A DNA stretch of 64,000 nucleotides from Ureibacillus galli (GTDB taxonomy: Bacteria; Bacillota; Bacilli; Bacillales_A; Planococcaceae), in NCBI RefSeq assembly GCF_014836845.1, contig NZ_JACSQA010000011.1:1-64000 (forward strand), written 5' to 3'. Position 1 is the first letter of the stretch; every line of letters starts with the position of its first letter. Below, piece after piece: positions 1 through 9,771 of the stretch. The notes under the pieces were generated by a model, which was not told the origin of the DNA, searched no databases, and saw nothing but the letters and a program-made list of their open reading frames with translations. Both the position numbers and the translations under genes were made by a program.

Positions 1-1
1 C

Positions 2-48
2 AAAGCCGGTGAAATTTTACTTTTCGTAAAATTTCACCGGCTTTTTTT
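2..48 (-). terminator. Rho-independent terminator after the SIMPL gene
   Basis: A perfect 19-bp inverted repeat (2-20 with 26-44) has a 5-base loop and T-rich flanks on both sides, so it could end transcription in either direction. It lies about 60 bases past the stop of the minus-strand SIMPL gene. Confidence 0.85.
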
Positions 49-110
49 ATTTAGAGGAGGGTTTTTGTCCCAGCCTCCATAGCTTCTATAAAAACTTATT
101 TTCATTGAGA

Positions 111-761
111 TTAATATTGATATATCACTTTCAAAGTCGCTTCAACAGTGATTGTTCCAGGTTCAATTGGAGTATCAAAAGCTTGTTGGGTCATCGCAAC
201 ATGTTTCAGTAAAATAGGGCCACCTCTAGATTCTTCAACAATTTCAATCGGTTGGGGCATATAAGAAAGACGTAAGGAACTCGCAATGGCCAATGCCTTT
301 TCGTGGGCATTTTGCAACGCCAATTGTAGGGCACTATTATAATAGGCCTCTTCATTTCTTAATTTAAACTCAAGTCCCGTTATACGATTAGCCCCATTTT
401 TTATTGCCTGATCAATGACAATCCCGACTTCACTAATGTTGTCTACTTCTACTTTAATCGCATTGGATACTTCATACCCTCTAAACACTTGCTTTCCTTC
501 AATATAATCGTAGCGAGGGAAAATATTAAAATATGCTGTTTGAATATTTGTGCGATCAATATTTAACGCCAATAACGCTTCTATAACTTGGTTCATTTTG
601 TTCGCATTTTCAGTTTGCGCTTCCGTAATATTTGCTGCTTGTGTGACAACTTCAATTTGCAATTGTGCATAATCCGGTTTCACTTCAATCTGACTATTCC
701 CAATAACAGATATCACCCGAACTTTATAAGAAGGATGTTGATAGGCATTTAAATGATCCAA
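111..761 (-). CDS. SIMPL domain protein (DUF541, YggE-like)
   Basis: The 216-residue product matches the SIMPL/DUF541 family, opening with the typical 'ISVIGNSQIEVKPDYAQLQIEV' type strand from about residue 17, followed by the Asn/Glu-rich helix and the 'ANRITGLEFKLRN' region near 125-137. Family members (YggE, BP26) are mostly secreted, but no signal peptide is visible here, so this copy is probably cytosolic. The start is TTG at 761, preceded by a GGAAGGTGG ribosome site about 7 bases away; no in-frame ATG lies near the expected N terminus. It is monocistronic, with a strong terminator downstream. Biochemical role unknown. Confidence 0.8.
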   Translation of the reverse strand: MDHLNAYQHPSYKVRVISVIGNSQIEVKPDYAQLQIEVVTQAANITEAQTENANKMNQVIEALLALNIDRTNIQTAYFNIFPRYDYIEGKQVFRGYEVSNAIKVEVDNISEVGIVIDQAIKNGANRITGLEFKLRNEEAYYNSALQLALQNAHEKALAIASSLRLSYMPQPIEIVEESRGGPILLKHVAMTQQAFDTPIEPGTITVEATLKVIYQY

Positions 762-832
762 CTAATACCACCTTCCCTTTTCACATAGATTACTATATGC
801 ATGGAAGGTAGGAAATTTGTCTAACTTAAAAA

Positions 833-1040
833 TTATTCATTTAAATAAAGTTGCCAAGAATTTTCGAAAGGATCTTGTACCCAACCAAATTTCTTACTAA
901 ATCCATAATGATCTATTGGCATTAATATTTGTCCATTGTTTGACAATGCTACAAAAAAGACTTCAACAAGTTCTTTATTACTTCTTCTGCTAGACCTTGA
1001 AACATTAGAAAAGGGGTAGTTTTGTCATCGTAAATAGCTC
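833..1040 (-). pseudogene. Decayed VOC/PhnB-family (glyoxalase superfamily) gene
   Basis: Two pieces of one VOC-family protein of the PhnB / '3-demethylubiquinone methyltransferase' type remain on the minus strand. One frame reads TTPFLMFQGLAEEVI, the usual N terminus of the family (about 1022-978). A second frame reads ELVEVFFVALSNNGQILMP followed by GFSKKFGWVQDPFENSWQLYLNE and a stop at 833-835, the usual C-terminal third. The two pieces are joined out of frame and the middle of the domain, roughly 60-70 residues including the metal ligands and dimer strands, is missing. It lies directly after the recD2 stop. The reading is from family memory; no search was done. Confidence 0.7.
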
Positions 1041-1042
1041 CT

Positions 1043-3529
1043 TTATTTTTCGTCGTCTGCTAGAAAATGATACGGTGTTATACCTTCCATTCCGATTAAC
1101 GGATGGATATAAGGAGCCGTTTCCATGTTCAATATAGGTGCTACGACTTCCCCATTTACATAAAAAGCTTCTTGTTGTTCATCAACTTCTTTTATTTCCT
1201 GTACGGCTTTAGTAGTATTCTTTAAATTCTTTTCCTTCTCTTCGATTTCCTCTATTACAACTTCCACTGGATTTAATCTTGCTTTTAACGTCGTTAAACG
1301 CATTAAATCATCGGTTTTCGATAGACCAGTTGCAAAGACATCCGGCTCTCCACAAAGAATCAAAAAGTTTTTCGCTCGAGTAATGCCGGTATATAAAAGA
1401 TTTCGTCGGAGCATTTTAGAGTAACTTCTCACAATAGGCATAATAACCGTTTGGAATTCGCTACCTTGAGACTTATGAATAGAGCAACAATAGGCAAGAG
1501 TAATTTGATTTAAATCTCCCCGCTGATAAGTTACTTCATTTCCATCGTAGGATACGACTAGTAAATCTTGTTTTTCCACCGTTTCCTTTGCCCGTATAAT
1601 AGCAATAACCTCGCCCATATCCCCATTAAAAATATTACTTTCTGGTTGATTGACAAGTTGTAAAACTTTATCACCGATTCGGTAAACGACATCACCAAAT
1701 ACAAGTTCTTTCCTCGTACCATTTTCATTTGGATTAACTAATTCTTGAATCTTTTTATTTAACATATCAATTCCGGCAGGACCTTTGTACATTGGTGCTA
1801 AAACTTGAATATCTCGAATGGACTGACCTTTTGCGAGGGCACTTTTCACCACTTGAGTGACGACACTGGCAATTTGATCTGCCGATGCTTTTATAAATGA
1901 GCGATCGTTCGTTTTATTGGAAATGGTATTTGGAATGTCTCCCTTTTTAATTTGATGGGCAAGTTCAATAATAGTAGACCCTTCTGCTTGTCGATAAACA
2001 TCCGTTAATTCTACTGTTGGAACTTTTTTAGAAGCTAGCAAGTCCTTTAGCACCTGTCCTGGACCTACAGGTGGTAATTGATCCTGATCCCCTACAAACA
2101 CTACTTGAACATCTTCACTTAAACTTTTTAGTAGTTGATGGGCTAACCACGTATCAACCATGGACATTTCATCGATAATGACAAGACGTCCTTCCACTTC
2201 TCGTTCCGTCTCTTCCTCTTTTTCCTGACCGTTAAATCCTAGCAAACGATGGATTGTCATTGCTGGTAAATCCGTTGACTCAGCTAATCTTTTTGCTGCT
2301 CTCCCGGTCGGTGCTGCTAATACAATCGGGAATGGTTCTTCCTTTTTCGCATATTCTTTCGGATTTAGTGACAACCCGTGAAGTTCAGCATATACTTCCA
2401 CTAGCCCGCGAATAACTGTTGTTTTCCCAGTACCAGGACCCCCTGTTAAAATCATGACAGAAGAATTTAAAGCACATTCAATCGCTTTCGCTTGTGTTTC
2501 TGCATAGGATACATCTAATCGTTCTTCTACTTCACCAATAGCTTTTCGTATTTCATCCTTTGAAAATCTTTCTTTTTCATTTTGATTTAATAGTTCTAAT
2601 ATTTTCGAAGCGATGCCAACTTCACTAAAGTATAAAGAAGGTAAGTAAATTCGTGTTTCTTCCCCACAAATTTTATCTTCCTCCCTCATTTCAATAATTG
2701 CCTTTGAAATCGCATCATAAGGAATTTCTTGTGGTTGGCTTTGTTCGAGAATGGATTTTACGTGGGGTAAAACGTGCTCTGCATCTACATAAACATGTCC
2801 GTCTGACAACGCCGCATTTGTTAAAACATGAAATACGCAAGCTTTAATACGATCTGGATGGGCTCCTTCTATTCCTAGTTTTCTCCCTAATTCATCAGCC
2901 CGGCCAAAACCTACTCCTTCCACATCTTCGATTAAACGATATGGATTTTCCGTAAGTAGTGTTATCGTTTCATCCCGATAAGTTTGATATATTTTCATGG
3001 AGAGTTGAGGACCAAATCCCCATTCATTCAATTGAATCATCACTCGTTCCAAACCTAAATTTTGTTCCAATGTTTGGCGAATTGTCTCTTTTTTTTCATC
3101 GTTCAATCTTGGTACCGTATCTAATGCAGATGGATCTTCCATAATTTTCTTTATGGCATCAATTCCAAGCTGATGAACAATTGTTTCAGCTGTTTTCCGA
3201 CCAATTCCAGAAAATAAATCACTGGATAAATAATTGATAATACCTTGTTCTGTTGCTGGTACTTCTTTGACAAAAGTATCTACTTGAAATTGTTGGCCAT
3301 ATTTCGGATGATTTTTTAAAACCCCAGTAAAGCGATATAACTCTTCTTCATTAAGTTTTGGAAAATAACCGACTACGATAATTTCTTTATCTTCATATTT
3401 TAAATTCGTTTCTTGTATTTTTACCCGAACAATCGAATACATATTTGTCGCATTATGAAAAATGGACACAATTGGACGGCCAAGAATAAACAATTTATTT
3501 ACTTCAAATAAATTAAGATTTTCTGCCAT
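1043..3529 (-). CDS. recD2: ATP-dependent RecD2-like 5'-3' DNA helicase
   Basis: An 828-residue superfamily 1B helicase of the RecD2/YrrC type, close to the 798 residues of B. subtilis YrrC. It has the extra N-terminal OB/helix-hairpin-helix region of RecD2 (repeated hairpins near 95-215), Walker A GGPGTGKT at 363-370, Walker B IIDEMSMVD at 451-459, and the late motif 'SIHKSQGSEF' that precedes the arginine-finger motif. RecD2 acts without RecBC in mismatch and replication-fork repair. The start ATG at 3529 is preceded by a GGAG-like site. It lies downstream of the TPR and mnmA genes in B. subtilis as well, but here nupC and hisA intervene. The last ~50 residues are low-complexity and poorly conserved. 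Confidence 0.95.
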   Translation of the reverse strand: MAENLNLFEVNKLFILGRPIVSIFHNATNMYSIVRVKIQETNLKYEDKEIIVVGYFPKLNEEELYRFTGVLKNHPKYGQQFQVDTFVKEVPATEQGIINYLSSDLFSGIGRKTAETIVHQLGIDAIKKIMEDPSALDTVPRLNDEKKETIRQTLEQNLGLERVMIQLNEWGFGPQLSMKIYQTYRDETITLLTENPYRLIEDVEGVGFGRADELGRKLGIEGAHPDRIKACVFHVLTNAALSDGHVYVDAEHVLPHVKSILEQSQPQEIPYDAISKAIIEMREEDKICGEETRIYLPSLYFSEVGIASKILELLNQNEKERFSKDEIRKAIGEVEERLDVSYAETQAKAIECALNSSVMILTGGPGTGKTTVIRGLVEVYAELHGLSLNPKEYAKKEEPFPIVLAAPTGRAAKRLAESTDLPAMTIHRLLGFNGQEKEEETEREVEGRLVIIDEMSMVDTWLAHQLLKSLSEDVQVVFVGDQDQLPPVGPGQVLKDLLASKKVPTVELTDVYRQAEGSTIIELAHQIKKGDIPNTISNKTNDRSFIKASADQIASVVTQVVKSALAKGQSIRDIQVLAPMYKGPAGIDMLNKKIQELVNPNENGTRKELVFGDVVYRIGDKVLQLVNQPESNIFNGDMGEVIAIIRAKETVEKQDLLVVSYDGNEVTYQRGDLNQITLAYCCSIHKSQGSEFQTVIMPIVRSYSKMLRRNLLYTGITRAKNFLILCGEPDVFATGLSKTDDLMRLTTLKARLNPVEVVIEEIEEKEKNLKNTTKAVQEIKEVDEQQEAFYVNGEVVAPILNMETAPYIHPLIGMEGITPYHFLADDEK

Positions 3530-3712
3530 CCTTACATACTCCTTTTCTAGCCTTTAGTACATTTGATTTTACCATATGTCCCCTTTATGTGTCTTACAAA
3601 TTCAAAGGTTCGAATATCCAACCTCGATATTTTTTAGTACCGATGCTATGATAATTTATGAATCAATTTGTATATATAAACGAAAAGGTATGGAAGGGAC
3701 TCGTGATTTTTA

Positions 3713-4465
3713 GTGGAATTTAGACCTTGTATAGATTTACATGATGGACAAGTTAAACAAATTGTAGGGAGCACATTAGGTCATCAAAATCAAAATGTTA
3801 TCGAAAATTTTGTCGCAGAACAGGATTCAGCATATTATGCCAATATGTTTAAAGAAGATCAATTAACTGGCGGCCATGTTATTATGCTTGGTTCAGGAAA
3901 TGAAGAAGCTGCTCTTCTAGCACTAAAAGCCTATCCAAACGGTTTACAAGTAGGAGGTGGCATTACAAATGAAAATGCAAAGAAATATATTGAGGCTGGG
4001 GCTTCCCACGTTATCGTTACATCATATATTTTTCATGATGGTCAGCTTGACATGGATCGATTGCAAAAACTTGTAAACACAGTAGGTAAAGAACATATTG
4101 TCATTGATTTAAGCTGCCGAAAACGAGACGGTAAATGGTTTGTAGTGACGGATAAATGGACAAAGTTTAGCCAATTTGAAGTAAAAGAACAAACCATTCC
4201 ATTTATCGAACAATATTGCGATGAATTATTAATCCATGCCGTCGATGTAGAAGGAAAAAGAAGTGGAATGCAAGAAGATTTAATTCAAGATTTAGCAAAA
4301 TGGACATCCATCCCAACAACCTATGCTGGTGGTGTACGTTCTTTAACTGATCTTGAAAAATTCAAAGAAATATCAAAGGGTAAATTGCACGTGACCATTG
4401 GAAGTGCTTTAACTATTTTTGGTGGCGATTTAAGCTACCGCGATGTTGTATCATTTTGTAAATGA
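3713..4465 (+). CDS. hisA: Eukaryote-type ProFAR isomerase (HisA family)
   Basis: A 250-residue TIM-barrel protein resembling plant/yeast phosphoribosylformimino-AICAR-phosphate isomerase (HIS6/HISN3) more than bacterial HisA. It begins FRPCIDLHDGQVKQIVG with the catalytic Asp at residue 8; the second catalytic Asp is probably D178 in 'HAVDVEGKRSG'. Phosphate-gripping glycines lie in GGG 81-83, GGV 206-208 and 'TIGSALTIFGG' 228-238. The reaction is the fourth step of histidine synthesis. No other his gene is in the window, so the gene stands alone. The start is GTG at 3713: an in-frame TGA nine bases upstream rules out any earlier start. The ribosome site GGAAGGG is rather far (14 bases). Confidence 0.85.
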   Translation: MEFRPCIDLHDGQVKQIVGSTLGHQNQNVIENFVAEQDSAYYANMFKEDQLTGGHVIMLGSGNEEAALLALKAYPNGLQVGGGITNENAKKYIEAGASHVIVTSYIFHDGQLDMDRLQKLVNTVGKEHIVIDLSCRKRDGKWFVVTDKWTKFSQFEVKEQTIPFIEQYCDELLIHAVDVEGKRSGMQEDLIQDLAKWTSIPTTYAGGVRSLTDLEKFKEISKGKLHVTIGSALTIFGGDLSYRDVVSFCK

Positions 4466-4577
4466 AAATAAAAATCTGCTCGTTCCACAGGAAACACGGA
4501 AGATTAAACGCTTTTGACTCATCACTATATGACCGAAACAACGTTATATCTACACCCGTAGAAAGAGCAGATTTTTA
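4466..4577. repeat. 110-bp element with 12-bp perfect terminal inverted repeats
   Basis: AAAAATCTGCTC and its exact complement close a segment of about 85 bases lying between the convergent hisA and nupC genes. Inside, smaller helices can be drawn by eye: GTTCC with GGAAAC, CGG with CCG, and CTAC with GTAG. The whole would therefore fold as a multi-branched structure rather than one hairpin. T-runs at both ends would let it work as a bidirectional terminator. It may also be a MITE-like insertion or a structured RNA; no second copy was seen in the window. Confidence 0.55.
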
Positions 4578-4597
4578 AAGTTTTGTAATAGTCTCTT

Positions 4598-5812
4598 TTA
4601 TAAGAACATACCTGCGATGGATGCGCTAAGTAAAGAAGCTAATGTACCAGCAATTACTGCCTTTACAGCTAATTTCGCAATGACAGGTCTTCGACTAGGA
4701 GCCATTGCCCCTAGACCTCCAATTAAAATCGCCATTGAGCTTAAATTGGCGAAACCACATAAAGCAAAGCTAACAATCATGACTGTTTTATCTGAAAGAT
4801 TGACGATTTCTGGTGCAAAGTTTGAATAAGCAACAAATTCATTTAATACTAATTTTTGTCCAATAAATGAACCAGCTTGAACCGCTTCTTCCCAAGGAAC
4901 CCCAATAGCAAATGCAATTGGTGAAAAGACGTAACCTAATATTCCTTCAAGGGTCATTTCTTCGAATCCAAAAATATGACCAATACCACCGATAATACCG
5001 TTTATCAATGCAATAAGCGCGATAAATGCAAGTAACATCGCACCAACATTTACAGCGAGTTTCATCCCATCACTCGCACCACGTGCTGCTGCATCAATCA
5101 CATTAACTGAATCAGAATCTTTTGTTAACGTAAAAGCAGAATCATCGATTTCCTCTGTTTGAGGAATCATTAGTTTTGCCAATACTAAACCTGCTGGAGC
5201 GGCCATAAAACTTGCAGCAATTAAGTATTCTAACGGTACCCCTAATAACGAATATCCCACAAGGACCGAACCTGATACTGATGCTAAACCACCTGTCATA
5301 ACAGCAAACAACTCAGATTTTGACATCTTTTCTAAAAAAGGTCGAATAACTAAAGGAGCTTCTGTTTGACCAACAAAAATATTAGCAGCTGCGTTGACAG
5401 ATTCCGCCTTACTTGTCCCTAAAATTTTTGATAGTGCCCCACCAATAATTTTAATAACAAACTGCATAATTCCTAAATAATACAATACGGAAATTAATGA
5501 TGAGAAGAATATTATAATCGTTAATACACTTAGTGCAAAAACAGTAGCACCTGTGACAGTTGGATCTGCTAAAGGACCAAATACGAAGGAAATCCCTTCA
5601 TTTGCATAACTTATTAAATTTTGAACTGCATTCGATATTGCCAATAGTACTTTTCGGCCAAATTCCCATTTAAGAACGATAAAGACAAAGGCTAATTGTA
5701 TCGCCAAACCAGCGAATACCGTTCTCCAGTTAATCGAATTTCGATTGCTCGATATGAAAAAAGCAATCATAAAAATAACTAAAATTCCAATAAAACCCCA
5801 TAAAATATTCAT
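4598..5812 (-). CDS. nupC: NupC-family concentrative nucleoside transporter
   Basis: A 404-residue inner-membrane protein of the concentrative nucleoside transporter (CNT) family, usual length about 400. It has three N-terminal helices, then the family core with 'GGALSKILGTSKAESVNAAANIFVGQTEAPLVIRPF' spread over about 123-160 and the second substrate-site motif 'GFANLSSMAILIGGLG' near 355-370. CNT proteins import nucleosides with H+ or Na+. The start ATG at 5812 has a modest AGGT ribosome site. A TATAAT box lies about 80 bases upstream (near 5890, minus strand), and the TPR terminator isolates it from upstream genes. No purine-type riboswitch was recognised in the 230-base leader. Exact substrate unknown. 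Confidence 0.9.
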   Translation of the reverse strand: MNILWGFIGILVIFMIAFFISSNRNSINWRTVFAGLAIQLAFVFIVLKWEFGRKVLLAISNAVQNLISYANEGISFVFGPLADPTVTGATVFALSVLTIIIFFSSLISVLYYLGIMQFVIKIIGGALSKILGTSKAESVNAAANIFVGQTEAPLVIRPFLEKMSKSELFAVMTGGLASVSGSVLVGYSLLGVPLEYLIAASFMAAPAGLVLAKLMIPQTEEIDDSAFTLTKDSDSVNVIDAAARGASDGMKLAVNVGAMLLAFIALIALINGIIGGIGHIFGFEEMTLEGILGYVFSPIAFAIGVPWEEAVQAGSFIGQKLVLNEFVAYSNFAPEIVNLSDKTVMIVSFALCGFANLSSMAILIGGLGAMAPSRRPVIAKLAVKAVIAGTLASLLSASIAGMFL

Positions 5813-6048
5813 TAAGATACCTACTTTGTAAAACGATAAATTTTATTTCAATTATTTCTCGATCACACGATAATTAAAATAATACGTATTATACTATCAA
5901 AGGAAATTAGAAATATTTATATAAAAAATTATTCAAAGTTTTCGAAGTTACCTTAGTATTTTAAATAGGCAGAAATGAAACCGTTTTATTGTATTTTTAA
6001 AATCCACCCTATAAATCGTTCACTCTTTTTCATCAACAATTCCAAATA

Positions 6049-6078
6049 AAAACGTCGACCTTTTTCGGTCGACGTTTT
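6049..6078 (-). terminator. Terminator after the TPR gene
   Basis: A perfect 12-bp stem (AAAACGTCGACC / GGTCGACGTTTT) with a 6-base loop begins one base after the TPR stop codon, followed by a T-rich stretch on the minus strand. The 230 AT-rich bases beyond it, up to nupC, show only a candidate promoter. Confidence 0.85.
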
Positions 6079-6079
6079 C

Positions 6080-6739
6080 TTAATTGAACCTTTGACTGAT
6101 CATATCGTAAATATATTTTGCTTGATCAAAATTTGGTTCAATTGTATAAGCTTCTTTTAAATGTTCCATCGCTTTTTCTGTATCTTCAGTAGCTACTGCA
6201 TATAAAACACCTATATTATAATGGGCGTCTGCATTTTTTGGATCTCGTTCAAGAACAAATTGTAATTCACCCTTTGCTACATCAAACATTTCCAATGAAC
6301 AAAGTAAAATACCGTAGGATAATCTTATTTGTAAATCATTCGGAGCAAGTTCAGCTGCTCGTTGCATATAAGGTAATGCTAATTTAAATTTTTCATCCCG
6401 TTCAAAGGATTTCCCTAACATATAATAAGCATCAGCACCTTGAATTCCAAGATCAATGGCCTTTTGATATAGTTTTGCAGCTTCTATAAATCTTTCCGAA
6501 TTGTAATATAAATTGGCTAATCCATAATAAGCCGTAGCAGTAGATTCATCAACTGTAATTGCTTTTTGGAAAAAACGCTCCGCTCGTTCATTATCGTTCA
6601 TTGCGGCAAGTAAATTACCGAAATTCACATAACCAATTGGATCACCGGGATTATTTTCTATCGCCTCCGTAAAGGCTTTCGCGGCATCTTCATACCGCTT
6701 TTCTTGAAATGCTAGTATTCCCTTTTCATTAAAATCCAT
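6080..6739 (-). CDS. TPR-repeat protein (YrrB-like)
   Basis: A 219-residue protein built almost wholly of tetratricopeptide repeats: about six 34-residue units, each with the W/Y-G-Y-A-P pattern (for example 'AKAFTEAIENNPGDPIGYVNFGNLL' split across two units). There is no signal peptide or membrane segment, so it should be a cytosolic protein-binding scaffold. The position between mnmA and recD2 matches B. subtilis yrrB (206 residues). The open frame runs to a GTG at 6748, but that codon is part of the GAGGTGAGG ribosome site, so ATG at 6739 is preferred. Partner unknown. Confidence 0.85.
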   Translation of the reverse strand: MDFNEKGILAFQEKRYEDAAKAFTEAIENNPGDPIGYVNFGNLLAAMNDNERAERFFQKAITVDESTATAYYGLANLYYNSERFIEAAKLYQKAIDLGIQGADAYYMLGKSFERDEKFKLALPYMQRAAELAPNDLQIRLSYGILLCSLEMFDVAKGELQFVLERDPKNADAHYNIGVLYAVATEDTEKAMEHLKEAYTIEPNFDQAKYIYDMISQRFN

Positions 6740-6757
6740 TTTCCTCACCTCTTAAAA

Positions 6758-6794
6758 CTAGGCTTACCGTCAACTTTTGACGATAAGCCTTAGT
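6758..6794 (-). terminator. Hairpin between mnmA and the TPR gene
   Basis: An imperfect 16-bp stem (ACTAAGGCTTATCGTCA with TGACGGTAAGCCTAGT on the minus strand) is followed by only four Ts and then directly by the ribosome site of the TPR gene. It could be a partial terminator that lowers read-through from mnmA, or an RNA processing site. Confidence 0.6.
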
Positions 6795-6884
6795 AACACT
6801 CCATTAGATTGAAACAGAAGTTGTCTTTCTCCTATTCGAAAATCAGAAGAACGTTCTTGTGCTCAACATTGATTTAGATATTAC

Positions 6885-8027
<1,143 letters not shown>

Positions 8028-9176
8028 TTAGTTCGCAAGTTTTTTTACAATTACTGCTGTTCGACGAGCTGCCTCTTCAATCAATTCCTTCGTTAAGCCT
8101 AATCCAAAACTAAAACGAATAGAATTTCGTAATTCTGCAGCATCTTTTCCAAACATGGCAACAAGTACATGGGATGGATCGATGGATCCTGCTGTACAAG
8201 CTGAGCCGCTTGAAGCATAAATACCTGCCATGTCTAAATTAACTAAAAAGGACTCTACTTCCATTCCTTTAAAGCTTATATTTAATACATGCTGTAATGC
8301 ATGTTCTTCATTTCCGTTTACTTTATATTGAAGTCCCTCTTCGTCTAAAATTTGTAAAAACAGTTGACGGAATTGTTGAAACTGCTCTTTTTTTATTTCC
8401 ATTTCCCGTTGAGCAATTTCGACTGCCTTTGCAAACCCGACCGCAGATGGAACATTTTCTGTACCTGCTCTTCTTTTCTTTTCCTGAGATCCTCCAAAAA
8501 ATGTTGCCATTAATGGTGTCCCAGTCCGTTGATATAAAAAGCCAATCCCTTTAGGACCGTTTAATTTATGACTCGTTACACTTAACAAATCAACCTGTAA
8601 TTGATCAACGTTCAGTTTTTCAATTCCGAAAGCTTGTACCGCATCCGTATGAAAAATTGCTTGATGGTCCTTTAATAATTTACCGATTTCTGCTATCGGT
8701 TGAATTGTTCCAACTTCGTTGTTTCCATACATAATCGTAACGAGTATCGTATCATCTCGCAGTTCATTTTTAAAAGTCTCCAGCGAAATGCGTCCACTCT
8801 CATCAACCGGCAAATACGTTACATCAAAACCTTCTTTTTCAAGTTTTTCACATGCATTTAATACAGCATGATGTTCAATTTGCGTCGTGATAATATGTTT
8901 TCCCTGATGCTTCAAACTATTTGCTACACCAAAAATAGCCGTGTTATCTGCCTCTGTTCCGCCACTTGTAAAAATGATTTCCGTATCTTTTGCACCGATT
9001 GCCTTTGCAAGCAATGAACGGGCATCATCCAATACCTTTCGCGCTTTTCTACCTGCAGTATGAATGCTAGAAGGATTTCCAAAAGTTTGTTCAAAAGCTG
9101 TTGTCATCGCTTGAATAACTTCTGGATGCATAGGTGAAGTCGCTGCATGGTCTAGATATATTGTTTCCATTGTCAT
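8028..9176 (-). CDS. Cysteine desulfurase (IscS/NifS family, YrvO-like)
   Basis: A 382-residue PLP enzyme that takes sulfur from cysteine. The PLP lysine is K204 in 'SVTSHKLNGPKG', the stacking His lies in 'TQIEHHAV' (about 102-103), and the persulfide cysteine is C327 in 'SSGSACTAGS'. The long Cys loop marks it as group I. Its position next to mnmA and after cymR equals yrvO, so it most likely feeds tRNA thiolation rather than general Fe-S assembly. The start ATG at 9176 has AAAGGAG seven bases upstream. It sits 56 bases after cymR, probably cotranscribed. Confidence 0.93.
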   Translation of the reverse strand: MTMETIYLDHAATSPMHPEVIQAMTTAFEQTFGNPSSIHTAGRKARKVLDDARSLLAKAIGAKDTEIIFTSGGTEADNTAIFGVANSLKHQGKHIITTQIEHHAVLNACEKLEKEGFDVTYLPVDESGRISLETFKNELRDDTILVTIMYGNNEVGTIQPIAEIGKLLKDHQAIFHTDAVQAFGIEKLNVDQLQVDLLSVTSHKLNGPKGIGFLYQRTGTPLMATFFGGSQEKKRRAGTENVPSAVGFAKAVEIAQREMEIKKEQFQQFRQLFLQILDEEGLQYKVNGNEEHALQHVLNISFKGMEVESFLVNLDMAGIYASSGSACTAGSIDPSHVLVAMFGKDAAELRNSIRFSFGLGLTKELIEEAARRTAVIVKKLAN

Positions 9177-9232
9177 TAAAAGCTCCTTTAATCTTGAATC
9201 GACAATTTTATATTATTTTCTTCTTAAAGTAA

Positions 9233-9652
9233 TTAAATATAAAACATATAACCGTCGAATTCTGTTTCTTCGTTATGTCTTGCTAAATCTTCAATCGAAG
9301 TTGTATCAAGGACATTCTTTACAGCATCACGGATTCGAATCCATAATTGTTGTTGTGGTGCTTCCTCATTTTCAATTCCTTCTACAGGTTGAATTGGTCC
9401 TTCTAAAACTTTAATAACATCAGCAGCTGAAATTTTACTTGGTGGCAATGCTAATAAATATCCTCCATAAGCTCCACGGACACTCTTTACTAAACCAGCA
9501 ATACGAAGGGGAGAAACCAGTTGCTCTAAATAAGCTTCAGATAAATCTTTTTCTGCTGCAATTTGGCGCAATGGAATTGGTCCTTCTCCATAATGTTTTG
9601 CTAATTCAATCATAATCGTTAGTCCATATCTACCCTTTGTAGAAATTTTCAT
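9233..9652 (-). CDS. cymR: Cysteine-metabolism repressor CymR (Rrf2 family)
   Basis: A 139-residue Rrf2-family winged-helix protein beginning MKISTKGRYGLTIMIELAKHYG, with the DNA-reading helix around 'LSEAYLEQLVSPLRIAGLVKS' (about 37-57) and wing 'GAYGGYLLAL'. It contains no cysteine at all, so unlike IscR or NsrR it cannot bind an Fe-S cluster; this fits CymR, which senses cysteine through the O-acetylserine-thiol-lyase CysK. The open frame extends far upstream across the rarA promoter, but family length, the strong AGAGGTG ribosome site and the ATG at 9652 fix the true start. It heads the cymR-yrvO-mnmA run. Confidence 0.93.
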   Translation of the reverse strand: MKISTKGRYGLTIMIELAKHYGEGPIPLRQIAAEKDLSEAYLEQLVSPLRIAGLVKSVRGAYGGYLLALPPSKISAADVIKVLEGPIQPVEGIENEEAPQQQLWIRIRDAVKNVLDTTSIEDLARHNEETEFDGYMFYI

Positions 9653-9771
9653 TATAACACCTCTATTTTTCTTGTCCATTTCTATGCTCAAGTATATCAT
9701 ATATCCTTTAATTCCACTTGGAAAAGGTCTAATATTAAATATAGTAAAAGGAATCTTTGGAGGATGAAGAC

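Noticed and set aside
5813-6048. Riboswitch before nupC
   Set aside because: The leader is AT-rich without conserved purine-type cores or a terminator stem ahead of the gene.
9757-9771. TTG start for rarA
   Set aside because: The TTG is part of the TTGGAGGATG ribosome site; ATG 9772 is correctly spaced.
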